Of a DNA stretch of 27,187 bases, positions 1-6,641 are shown piece after piece. Under the pieces are notes generated by a model. That model ran no database searches, had not been told where the DNA came from, and worked only from the letters and a program-made list of their open reading frames with translations. Every line of letters begins with the position of its first letter. Positions within the stretch are counted from its first letter, which is position 1. The translations under genes were made by a program, and so were the position numbers. The DNA is from JAMCZC01 sp964364925 (lineage in GTDB: Bacteria > Patescibacteriota > Microgenomatia > Levybacterales > UBA12049), in contig CAYIOB010000005.1 of assembly GCA_964364925.1 (NCBI GenBank), forward strand, positions 1 to 27,187, written 5' to 3'.

Positions 1-19
1 AATTAATATTTTCCTTTGC

Positions 20-34
20 CCGAGTCTGACTCTG
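20..34. repeat. Degenerate 15-nt palindrome (CCGAGTC type)
   Basis: CCGAGTC-T-GACTCTG is an inverted repeat with a one-base centre and one mismatch in the second arm. It closely resembles the perfect palindrome at 18997-19011 inside rplY. Function is unknown. Confidence 0.4.
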
Positions 35-86
35 TTTGCAGCTAGTGTGATAAGATTTCAACGTAATTTTTCCATTTATAAGATAG

Positions 87-92
87 TATACT
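87..92 (+). promoter_or_regulatory. Possible -10 element upstream of the four-helix gene and T4SS-like cluster
   Basis: TATACT is a 5/6 match to the -10 consensus and lies directly before the heptad array that leads into the gene at 130. I could not find a convincing -35 at 16-18 nt. If used, the transcript leader would consist almost wholly of the heptad array. Nothing else is recognisable in bases 1-86 apart from a degenerate palindrome. Confidence 0.3.
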
Positions 93-127
93 CAGTTACT
101 AGTTATTAGATACTAGTTACTAGATTA
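93..127 (+). repeat. Heptad tandem array A (TAGTTAC type)
   Basis: Five consecutive 7-nt units: CAGTTAC, TAGTTAT, TAGATAC, TAGTTAC, TAGATTA. The array ends two bases before the start codon at 130. Its units are the reverse complement, in circular permutation, of those in the array at 507-549 on the far side of the gene. Confidence 0.85.
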
Positions 128-129
128 CC

Positions 130-540
130 ATGATACCTATTAAATCTCATAAAGAACTTATTGTTTGGCAAAAGGGAATGAAATTAGTAAAAGAAATTTT
201 TATTTTAACTGAAAATTTTCCTAAATCAGAAATTTTTGGCATTACTTCTCAAATGAGAAGATCGGCGATATCAATTCCATCAAACATCGCAGAGGCATTC
301 GGACGAAGATCTTTTAAGTCATCCATTCAATTTTATTCTTTTGCCTATGGCTCTGCTTTAGAACTTGAAACGCAACTTATTATCTCAAAAGAATTAATCA
401 TGGCAAAAGAGACATTGTTTGAGCCGAGCGAGAATCTCTTGCTGGAAGTTTCCAAAATGTTAAATGTGATGATAGGAAAAATGAAAAAATTAACAAAGGA
501 GGATACTAGTAACCTAGTAACTAATCTAACTAGCATCTAG
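130..540 (+). CDS. Four-helix-bundle protein (S23 rRNA intervening-sequence protein family)
   Basis: A 136-residue, mostly helical protein. Its N-terminal pattern (KSHKELIVWQKGMKLVKEIF), then the central QMRRSAISIPSNIAEAFGR segment and the FYSFAYGSALELETQL helix, are the recognisable signature of the four-helix-bundle family first seen in 23S rRNA intervening sequences. The family shares its fold with the Avd accessory protein of diversity-generating retroelements. Its biochemical role is not settled; RNA or nucleic-acid binding is usually supposed. No reverse transcriptase or template repeat lies nearby. The gene is bracketed by heptad arrays in opposite orientation, and its last dozen residues (DTSNLVTNLTSI) and stop codon are encoded by the downstream array, so the natural C-terminus may be a repeat-derived tail. 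It precedes the PrgI gene by 10 nt and may be cotranscribed with it, or be a separate cassette. The ATG at 130 has no Shine-Dalgarno sequence. Confidence 0.85.
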   Translation: MIPIKSHKELIVWQKGMKLVKEIFILTENFPKSEIFGITSQMRRSAISIPSNIAEAFGRRSFKSSIQFYSFAYGSALELETQLIISKELIMAKETLFEPSENLLLEVSKMLNVMIGKMKKLTKEDTSNLVTNLTSI

Positions 541-549
541 TAACTGAAC
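507..549 (+). repeat. Heptad tandem array B (TAGTAAC type, inverted relative to array A)
   Basis: Units TAGTAAC, TAGTAAC, TAGCATC, TAGTAAC with small irregularities between them. The array overlaps the 3' end of the four-helix gene, supplies its stop codon and ends immediately before the prgI-like start at 551. Confidence 0.75.
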
Positions 550-550
550 C

Positions 551-1771
551 ATGGAAAATCATCCTATACCGCAGGACATTACGGGATTTCAGTTTAAGCT
601 AATTGGCGACATGACGATTAAACAATTTGCCTATCTTGCGGCAGGAGTGGTAATAGGCTGGATTATTTTTGTACTTCCCCTAATTCCAATTGTTAAGATT
701 CCCCTTGCCGGAATATCAATTCTTTTAGGCGCCGGCTTTGCTTTTTTGCCCATTGAAGGAAGACCTATGGACTTAATGATTTCTAATTTTTTTAAAGCCG
801 TCTTCTATCCAACGCAGTTTATTTATCAAAAGACAGGGGGGCACCTTTGGCTTCCTATCCCCCACATTGCTCAATCTCAAAAACAACAGCAGGCCCAACA
901 TGCAGCACAGGTAGCTTCCCTCTCGGGACAAGCGCTGAAAGATTATTTAAACTCGCTACCAAAAAGGTCAAAAAGCCAGCTTGACCAAAAAGAAATGGTT
1001 TTCTTCGAATCGTTAGCTAGTCTCCAGGCAAACACTCCTGCCCCGCAATTACAAGTACCCCAGCCCGCTACGCCTCATGCTTTTGCTAACCAAGCTCCGC
1101 CAAATCAACCGGCTCCGGTCGCAAAAGAAGCGGAAATGCCATCTGAAGAGGAAGAAATTTTACGAAAAGAGGCGCAAATTTTACAGCAGCAGCTAACTCA
1201 AGCAAAGGCGCAGGAGGAAGCGCAGTCGGGATCTGAAGAATATAAACAGGCGCACTTAAAAGTACTTGAACTTGAAAATCTCCTAACAGATACAGCCAAG
1301 CAAAAACAAGTGCTTGAAGGGCAAATCGCAGAACTTCAGAAAAAGCTTACAAACGAAAATAAAAATGTTTATACCGCCTCTATTGCTCAGGCTCCTAAAA
1401 AAGAAACTCAAAATGTGAGAAGCATTCCCCAGGGTTTGGGAAAAAGCATCGGCCTTCCAATTGCGCCCGAATTTCCAAATTTAGTTACAGGCATTGTAAA
1501 AGATCCGCGAGGCAATCCCTTGGGAAATATTCTTGTCGAAATAAAGGATGCCGAAGGCAATCCCGTTCGGGCATTCAAAACTAATCCCTTGGGGCAATTC
1601 GCATCCGCAACGCCGCTAAATAACGGTACTTACACTATAGAATTTGAAGACACTAAGGGAGAAAACAAGTTTGATGTTATTCAATTTAGCGTAACCGGAC
1701 AAATAATACTTCCGATAGAAGTGCTCTCTGTTGACCAAAGAGAAGAACTAAGGAGAAGTCTGTTTAATTAG
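551..1771 (+). CDS. PrgI-family membrane protein with coiled coil and C-terminal Ig-like domain
   Basis: 406 residues. Residues 1-95 match the PrgI domain: PQDITGFQFKLIGDMTIKQF, a hydrophobic hairpin at about 24-68 with two membrane segments, then LPIEGRPMDLMISNFFKAVF. PrgI proteins are the VirB3-like inner-membrane partners of VirB4 ATPases in type IV secretion systems without an outer membrane. Residues 120-285 are Gln/Ala/Glu-rich and predicted coiled coil. Residues 310-400 (TGIVKDPRGNPLGNILVEIK, then GTYTIEF) resemble a carboxypeptidase-regulatory or Cna-B-like beta-sandwich. Most PrgI proteins are only about 100-130 residues, so the coiled coil and beta domain are a large extension. The gene starts directly after a heptad array and has no Shine-Dalgarno sequence. 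The TraC-like and VirB4 genes follow in the same direction, which supports a secretion or conjugation-like complex. Confidence 0.85.
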   Translation: MENHPIPQDITGFQFKLIGDMTIKQFAYLAAGVVIGWIIFVLPLIPIVKIPLAGISILLGAGFAFLPIEGRPMDLMISNFFKAVFYPTQFIYQKTGGHLWLPIPHIAQSQKQQQAQHAAQVASLSGQALKDYLNSLPKRSKSQLDQKEMVFFESLASLQANTPAPQLQVPQPATPHAFANQAPPNQPAPVAKEAEMPSEEEEILRKEAQILQQQLTQAKAQEEAQSGSEEYKQAHLKVLELENLLTDTAKQKQVLEGQIAELQKKLTNENKNVYTASIAQAPKKETQNVRSIPQGLGKSIGLPIAPEFPNLVTGIVKDPRGNPLGNILVEIKDAEGNPVRAFKTNPLGQFASATPLNNGTYTIEFEDTKGENKFDVIQFSVTGQIILPIEVLSVDQREELRRSLFN

Positions 1772-1775
1772 ATAT

Positions 1776-1865
1776 TAGATACTAGCAGCTAGTTACTAGT
1801 CGTAGGGACTCAAAAATCAAACTTTCTCTAGTATCTAGTAACTGATAACTAAGTAACTAAAACAT
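1776..1865 (+). repeat. Heptad tandem arrays C1 and C2 in opposite orientation
   Basis: C1 (1776-1803) reads TAGATAC, TAGCAGC, TAGTTAC, TAGTCGT. C2 (1829-1857) reads TAGTATC, TAGTAAC, TGATAAC, TAAGTAAC, essentially the reverse complement of C1, so the two could pair into a long hairpin around the 25-nt non-repeat core. The array fills the spacer between the PrgI gene and the TraC-like gene and ends at the start codon at 1866. Confidence 0.8.
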
Positions 1866-2537
1866 ATGAAAAACTCTGCTCGAAAAATCAACGCAACAAC
1901 GCAGAAATTCACAGAAATACAGGACGTTGTCGATGATATTGTTATTTTAACCGGAGGAAATGCCTGCTTGGTTATTGAAGTAACCGCTACAAACTTTGCG
2001 CTTTTGTCTGCAGAAGAACAAGATTCAAAGATTTACTCCTACGCCGCGCTTCTTAACTCCCTTTCCTTCCCGATTCAAATTCTTATCAGAAGTAAAAAAC
2101 TGGACATAACCTCCTATCTTAAGCTTCTTGATACCGAAGCAGGAAAAACACAAAACCAGATGCTTGCGGAGCAGATAAAGCTTTACAAAGATTTTATTCA
2201 GGAATTAATTAAGGTAAATACCGTTTTGGATAAAAAATTCTATATTGCTATTCCTTTTTCCTACCTTGAAAAAGGCGTTGGCGCAGCCGCGTCAAGCGCG
2301 GTTAACAAAAAAAATTTTGATGAGGCGGCTTTTGTCCAAAACGCTAAATCCGCTCTTCATTCAAAAGCAGAGTCCTTGCACTCCCAACTTGGAAGACTTA
2401 ATTTACGAGCCAGAACCCTGGAAAAAGAGGAACTTATTAAATTGTTTTATGAAATATATAACGACACTTTAATTGAAACCGGCCAGGCAACAGATAACAT
2501 AAAATCACCGATAGTTAAAAACGAAGGAGCAAAATGA
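1866..2537 (+). CDS. TraC-like type IV secretion-associated protein
   Basis: 223 residues with no signal peptide or clear membrane segment. The N-terminal 100 residues (VDDIVILTGGNACLVIEVTA through FPIQILIRSKKLDITSYLKLL) resemble the TraC-like domain normally found at the N-terminus of VirB4/TraC ATPases. A helical, lysine-rich region follows. Here the domain is a separate gene directly upstream of the VirB4 gene, with an ATGA overlap at 2534-2537. Translational coupling and direct interaction with the ATPase are therefore likely. No catalytic motif is visible. The start at 1866 follows a heptad array with no Shine-Dalgarno sequence. The family assignment rests on the pattern and context and is moderately sure. 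Confidence 0.7.
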   Translation: MKNSARKINATTQKFTEIQDVVDDIVILTGGNACLVIEVTATNFALLSAEEQDSKIYSYAALLNSLSFPIQILIRSKKLDITSYLKLLDTEAGKTQNQMLAEQIKLYKDFIQELIKVNTVLDKKFYIAIPFSYLEKGVGAAASSAVNKKNFDEAAFVQNAKSALHSKAESLHSQLGRLNLRARTLEKEELIKLFYEIYNDTLIETGQATDNIKSPIVKNEGAK

Positions 2538-4483
2538 CATTTTTTAGCAAAAATAAAAACCAAGTCGGCCAAGCACAGCTACCCACAAAACAACAGCAGC
2601 AAGCTGTTTCACCGGCTATTGCCAAACTTGAAAAAGGCATGGTTTCCTTAACAGATATTATTGCTCCATCCTCCGTTGAGGTAGACTTTCATTTTATAAG
2701 AGTCGGAGAAAAATTTTATAAAACGGTTTTTGTAGTTGGCTATCCGCGTTACGTATCGCCAAACTGGCTTCAGCCCTTAATTGACTTTGACCACTCTATG
2801 AATATTTCTATGTTTATCTACCCAACCTCATCTCCCGATGTTTTGTCGGATTTACGCAGAAAAATTGCCGAGATGGAAGCAACTATTTCATCCCAAGTTG
2901 AAGAAGGCCAGCTGATTGACCCCAAAGTAAAAGCATCTTTAGATGACGCTTTGTCTGTTCAGGAAGAACTGGCAAAAGGTGTTGAGAGATTTTTTCAATA
3001 CAGCCTCTACATAATGCTTTCGGCCGAAAACGTTAAAGACTTAGACGAAGCCTCAAAAAGATTAAGCACAACGCTTGGCTCAATACTTATGCTTTCAAAA
3101 ACCTCGACTTTGCAAATGGAAGACGGATTTAAATCCAGCATTCCTTTGGGGCAAGACAGGCTTTTTATAACTAGGAACATGGACACAACTTCCCTTGCCT
3201 CAACTTTTCCGTTTACCTCGGCCATGCTGGCCCAAGATAAGGGCGTAATGTATGGAATCAACGAGCAAAACGGTTCTTTAATTATTTTTGACAGATTCTC
3301 CTTGGAAAACGCCAACGAAGTAGTTTTGGGTAAATCCGGAGCGGGGAAATCTTATCTAATTAAACTTGAAGCAATAAGACAGTTTATGTTTGGAACCGAA
3401 GTTATAATTATCGATCCGGAAGGCGAATACGAAACTCTGGCAAAAACCTTAGGAGGAGAACACGTTTCCTTTACCGCGTCTGATCCTGTTAGGATAAATC
3501 CTTTTGATATGTCCGGTCTTTACGAAGAAGGCGAAAATGAACTTGGCCTTAAAATTCTCTCTTTGCACGGGCTGTTAAGAATTATTATGGGCGATTTGGA
3601 TGCCGCTCACGATGCAATTTTAGACAGAGCACTGGTCGAAACGTATAGACAAAAAGGCATAACTGCCGATCCCGCAACGCAAAAGAAACAGCCACCGCTA
3701 ATGGAAGATTTATACAAGGTATTGCTCGGCATGGAAGATCCGGCGGCAAGAGAGCTGGCGTTAAGGCTTGAAAAATTCATTAAAGGCAGCTTAAGCGGAA
3801 TATTTAATCAGCAATCCAATTTTGACCTTAAGAATTTACTAACGGTTTTTAACATCAAAGCGCTTGAGGAAGAGCTAAGGCCGGTTGCCATGCACATTGT
3901 CTTAGACTTTGTTTGGACAAGGATTAGAAAAACACTTAAAAAAAGACTGCTTATTCTTGACGAGGCTTGGTATATTATGAAATATCCCGATTCCGCTTCT
4001 TTTGTCTATAGCATTGCCAAAAGAAGCAGGAAATACTATCTTGCACTAACAACGGCAACTCAAGACGTGCAAGATTTTCTGTCCACCGACTATGGTAAGG
4101 CTATTCTATCCAACTCCTCAATTCAGATGCTTCTAAAACAAAGCCCGTCCGAGGTAGACTTGGTTTCGCAAACATTTTATCTTTCGCAGGGAGAAAAAGA
4201 ACTTTTGCTGTCGGCGGATATCGGCGAAGGGTTATTTTTTGCAGGACAAAGCCATGTTGCAATGAAAGTTATAGCCGCACCTTTTGAGCACACAATGATT
4301 ACTTCAAACCCGCAAGAAATTCTTAAAATGCAGGAGGAAGAAGCAGAAAGGGTACGGTCGATAACACAAGCCCCTGTTGAGCAAACCACACCGCCCAACA
4401 GCGAGTTAAACGCTGCTCCGCCACCCATCACCACTACATCTCCCGAAGAAAGTCCTGTTCCCAAACCAGACACTAGTAGTTAG
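2534..4483 (+). CDS. VirB4-family type IV secretion ATPase
   Basis: 649 residues. The P-loop GKSGAGKS lies at residues 266-273 and the Walker B segment LLILDEAW at about 472-479 (D476-E477). The downstream ATQDVQDF segment matches the VirB4/TraG-type motor domain. The N-terminal 240 residues match the VirB4 N-domain, including a FHFIRVGEKFYKTVFVVGYP strand region. The last 50 residues are Pro/Thr/Ser-rich and probably disordered. VirB4 proteins hydrolyse ATP at the inner face of the membrane to drive assembly or transport. A good Shine-Dalgarno sequence (GAAGGAG, 2521-2527) precedes the ATG, unlike the array-led genes upstream. No VirB6, VirD4 or relaxase gene is visible in the window, so the cluster is either reduced or completed elsewhere. 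Confidence 0.93.
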   Translation: MTFFSKNKNQVGQAQLPTKQQQQAVSPAIAKLEKGMVSLTDIIAPSSVEVDFHFIRVGEKFYKTVFVVGYPRYVSPNWLQPLIDFDHSMNISMFIYPTSSPDVLSDLRRKIAEMEATISSQVEEGQLIDPKVKASLDDALSVQEELAKGVERFFQYSLYIMLSAENVKDLDEASKRLSTTLGSILMLSKTSTLQMEDGFKSSIPLGQDRLFITRNMDTTSLASTFPFTSAMLAQDKGVMYGINEQNGSLIIFDRFSLENANEVVLGKSGAGKSYLIKLEAIRQFMFGTEVIIIDPEGEYETLAKTLGGEHVSFTASDPVRINPFDMSGLYEEGENELGLKILSLHGLLRIIMGDLDAAHDAILDRALVETYRQKGITADPATQKKQPPLMEDLYKVLLGMEDPAARELALRLEKFIKGSLSGIFNQQSNFDLKNLLTVFNIKALEEELRPVAMHIVLDFVWTRIRKTLKKRLLILDEAWYIMKYPDSASFVYSIAKRSRKYYLALTTATQDVQDFLSTDYGKAILSNSSIQMLLKQSPSEVDLVSQTFYLSQGEKELLLSADIGEGLFFAGQSHVAMKVIAAPFEHTMITSNPQEILKMQEEEAERVRSITQAPVEQTTPPNSELNAAPPPITTTSPEESPVPKPDTSS

Positions 4484-4501
4484 TTGCCAGCAACTAGTTT
4501 C
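4474..4501 (+). repeat. Heptad tandem array D with embedded hairpin
   Basis: Units TAGTAGT, TAGTTGC, CAGCAAC, TAGTTTC. The VirB4 stop codon TAG (4481-4483) lies within it. Within the array TAGTTGC-CA-GCAACTA (4481-4496) can form a 7-bp stem with a two-base loop. This overlaps the putative -35 of the next gene. Confidence 0.65.
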
Positions 4502-4510
4502 TGCTATTAT
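4484..4510 (+). promoter_or_regulatory. Promoter of the HExxH membrane protein, predicted leaderless
   Basis: An extended -10, TGCTATTAT (hexamer 4505-4510), ends 6 nt before the ATG at 4517. A TTGCCA (4484-4489) sits 15 nt upstream as a weak -35. The spacing places the transcription start at or next to the A of the start codon. Confidence 0.55.
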
Positions 4511-4516
4511 TAGCTT

Positions 4517-5401
4517 ATGGACGAAGAAAACGAAAAAAAAGATTCGTCTGCCGTAGGCAGAGTTAACAGCCTTGCCGGCAAAGGAAGAAATCTGCAAAGA
4601 GCCTATGGTGCTTACAAAAAAGCGAGGGTGGCATGGGTTGCAGGAGAAGGATTGGGGGCATTGGCCGGCGCCGGTCCAATCGCAGTGGCTGTGATTATTT
4701 TGGTTGTTATTGTTGTTATTTTCTCCGGGGCCGCCCCAAACACAGTTGTCGGCGGCGACCTATCAAGCCCTCCCCCTTCTGACTCCGGGGCAACCACCCC
4801 CCCGGGGAGTCCGGTAGACGCAACTAATGTTGTCGCAAGGCTTAAAAGCGATTTCAACATTAGCGTTGTGGGCGGCACCCCACAACAACTAATCTCAATC
4901 TACAATTATCTTTCCCCCTACCTATCTCATCCTCGAGCAATTTCCTTAATAAAAGCGGTTAGTTCAAAACTAACAATAGCAACCGCTGGTTGCGCCAGTG
5001 GCACATGGTGCGATGGTGCTCACGCTTCCACAAGCTCTTCTGGAGACGTTACTATATATCCCGACTTCTGGGGAGACAGAATATCAACTCAACGACAATA
5101 TATAATTCATGAATATGCGCATGCAATAGGCAACACCAACAACTATCTTCAAACCAATCTTTATACCCAGGTTTACAAAGCTGGGCTAGACCCCTCTTGT
5201 TTTAAAAAGCCGGGGATTATTACAACCTACCCTTTTATCTCAGGCAACATTGTCCACGAAACCTTTGCAGAATCTGTGGCAGACACTATTACGTGCGGAT
5301 CTGGAAGTTGTGGGGGTTGGGGATCGGGATCACAAATTATAGAAAATTTTCCTTCAACTTGTTCTAATACCTACGGCTATGTATCAACAAAGGTTCTGTA
5401 A
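4517..5401 (+). CDS. Membrane-anchored, extracytoplasmic zinc-metallopeptidase-like protein
   Basis: 294 residues. A short basic cytoplasmic tail (1-50) leads into one membrane helix at about 53-72 (rich in V and I). A Pro/Ser/Thr/Gly linker follows (74-100), then an exported domain. That domain carries HEYAH at 198-202, a match to the HExxH zinc-binding motif, and HETFAES at 247-253, whose E248 or E252 could be the third, gluzincin-type ligand. Several cysteines cluster in the exported part (around 162-168, 227 and 259-280), suggesting disulfides. It is encoded 33 nt after virB4, but with its own likely promoter. Gram-positive type IV secretion systems usually have a VirB1-like wall hydrolase at this position, so a role in cell-envelope remodelling for the secretion complex is plausible but inferred. 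I do not recognise the peptidase family. It could be an inactive relative. Confidence 0.7.
   Translation: MDEENEKKDSSAVGRVNSLAGKGRNLQRAYGAYKKARVAWVAGEGLGALAGAGPIAVAVIILVVIVVIFSGAAPNTVVGGDLSSPPPSDSGATTPPGSPVDATNVVARLKSDFNISVVGGTPQQLISIYNYLSPYLSHPRAISLIKAVSSKLTIATAGCASGTWCDGAHASTSSSGDVTIYPDFWGDRISTQRQYIIHEYAHAIGNTNNYLQTNLYTQVYKAGLDPSCFKKPGIITTYPFISGNIVHETFAESVADTITCGSGSCGGWGSGSQIIENFPSTCSNTYGYVSTKVL
4547..4561. repeat. Palindrome TCTGCC-GTA-GGCAGA inside a coding sequence
   Basis: A perfect 6-bp inverted repeat with a 3-nt centre, encoding SAVGR in the HExxH protein. It belongs with the other short GC-richer palindromes in the window. Confidence 0.5.
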
Positions 5402-5405
5402 CTAC

Positions 5406-6515
5406 TTACCCCTGCACCCTGATGGGCATTATTAAATGGAGAAAAGAGTTGTCGCCTGTAATCTTAAAAACTCCGGGATTTAGCGGGCCGGTCATTTCAA
5501 AAGACATATTTTCGTCCTCAATGTTTGAAAAAAGATCCAGTAAATAGCGGGCATTAAAGGCAATTTCGTTCTCTTCACCTATTGCTTTCGCGTCAACCTC
5601 TACTGTATTTTCCCCAACCGAAGGAGTGTTTGCGGAAACAATTATTTTATCCTTTTTAACGGAAAATTTAACTATGTTCGCCGTTTCCCTTGCGAAAACC
5701 GAACAAAGTTTTATGGCTTTTTGCATTTCGTCCTTATCAAATTCCGCTTTTGTTCCAAAATCGGTTGGGATAATTTTTTCGTAACTTGGGTACTCCGCCT
5801 CTATTAATCTTCCGACCAGTGTCGTTTCGCCCTGTACAAAAATCGCTTGATTATTTTTGCCTGAAACAAAAAGGGAGATGTCTTCGTTTTGCTTTATTGA
5901 GACAAGCTCTTTTATAACCCTTGCCGAAAGAAGAAGCTCGTCTACACCCTCTCCTTTTTTGGTTTTTATCACAACATTGTTTTTTAAAGAAAGCCTATAC
6001 CCATCTGTTGCCACCATTAAGAATCCGGTTTTTTCTTTTTTTATTAAAATGCCTGAAAGCGCCGGTCTGCCGCTGTCCTGACTTGCGGCAAAAACAACCT
6101 TGTTAAAATCATCCAGCACTGTTTCCTTTTTAAAGACCGCCGCTTCCTCGCCTTTGTCCTCATAAAGCTTGGGGAAGTCTTCGTAGGGCATTGTCTGAAA
6201 AGCCATTTTTATTTTTTTCCCTTTTAGAACAAGACCTTGCTCCCTGGTCTCTATGGATATTTTTTCTTCGGATATGTTGTTTACAAGGTCAAAGAACGTT
6301 TTTGCGGGAACACAAACCCTTCCCCCCTCCTCTATATTTGCGGAGATAGATGAGGATATGCCTATTTCTAAATCAGTTGCGTTAATTATGAGCCGTCCTT
6401 TTTCGGCGATGATTAAAAACGTCGAAAGTATTTCCAACTGACTATTTCCGGAAACAGCATGATTTAAAAAAGATAAACATTTCTGTAGGTTTTCCGTAAG
6501 AAAAGTGGCTTTCAT
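5406..6515 (-). CDS. dnaN: DNA polymerase III sliding clamp, beta subunit
   Basis: 369 residues, the normal size for the bacterial beta clamp. The three-fold domain pattern is visible: the N-terminal MKATFLTENLQKCLSFLNHA; the LIINATDLEIGIS segment; the middle GRPALSGILI and LMVATDGYRLSL; and the C-terminal LMPIRVQG, matching the usual LMPMRL ending. The protein forms a ring around DNA and tethers the replicative polymerase. It lies downstream of dnaA on the same strand, separated by a 126-nt spacer that carries DnaA boxes and a DnaA-trio-like stretch. Its stop is only 4 nt from the convergent stop of the HExxH gene, with no recognisable terminator between them. An AT-only tract directly before the ATG could serve both as unwinding element and as -10 region. 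Confidence 0.97.
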   Translation of the reverse strand: MKATFLTENLQKCLSFLNHAVSGNSQLEILSTFLIIAEKGRLIINATDLEIGISSSISANIEEGGRVCVPAKTFFDLVNNISEEKISIETREQGLVLKGKKIKMAFQTMPYEDFPKLYEDKGEEAAVFKKETVLDDFNKVVFAASQDSGRPALSGILIKKEKTGFLMVATDGYRLSLKNNVVIKTKKGEGVDELLLSARVIKELVSIKQNEDISLFVSGKNNQAIFVQGETTLVGRLIEAEYPSYEKIIPTDFGTKAEFDKDEMQKAIKLCSVFARETANIVKFSVKKDKIIVSANTPSVGENTVEVDAKAIGEENEIAFNARYLLDLFSNIEDENMSFEMTGPLNPGVFKITGDNSFLHLIMPIRVQG

Positions 6516-6641
6516 AATATATATACTTGTTGTTGTAGTAGTGTACCTGGAAAAGTGGAAAAAAGCAAGGCGACACGGCTAAAAAAAGTGTTTATAAAAT
6601 GTGTATAACAATGTTTAGAAAAAGTGTAAAATTGCAAAAAC
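6516..6641 (-). other. Candidate oriC core: DnaA boxes, DnaA-trio and AT-rich unwinding element
   Basis: Read in the dnaA-to-dnaN direction (minus strand) the spacer holds, in order: a perfect DnaA box TTATACACA (6608-6600); a one-mismatch box TTATAAACA (6597-6589); a weak box TTTTCCACT (6558-6550); a short GC-richer CCAGGTAC; then CTACTACAACAACAA (6541-6527); and finally GTATATATATT against the dnaN ATG. The complementary strand of the CTACTACAACAACAA stretch reads 3'-GATGATGTTGTTGTT, which matches the DnaA-trio pattern described at Bacillus subtilis oriC. The order box, GC cluster, trio, AT-rich element and the location between dnaA and dnaN also match. The order is seen directly; origin function is inferred. 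Confidence 0.6.

Noticed and set aside
130..549. Diversity-generating retroelement indicated by an Avd-like protein
   Set aside because: No reverse transcriptase, template repeat or variable repeat is visible; only the shared four-helix fold.
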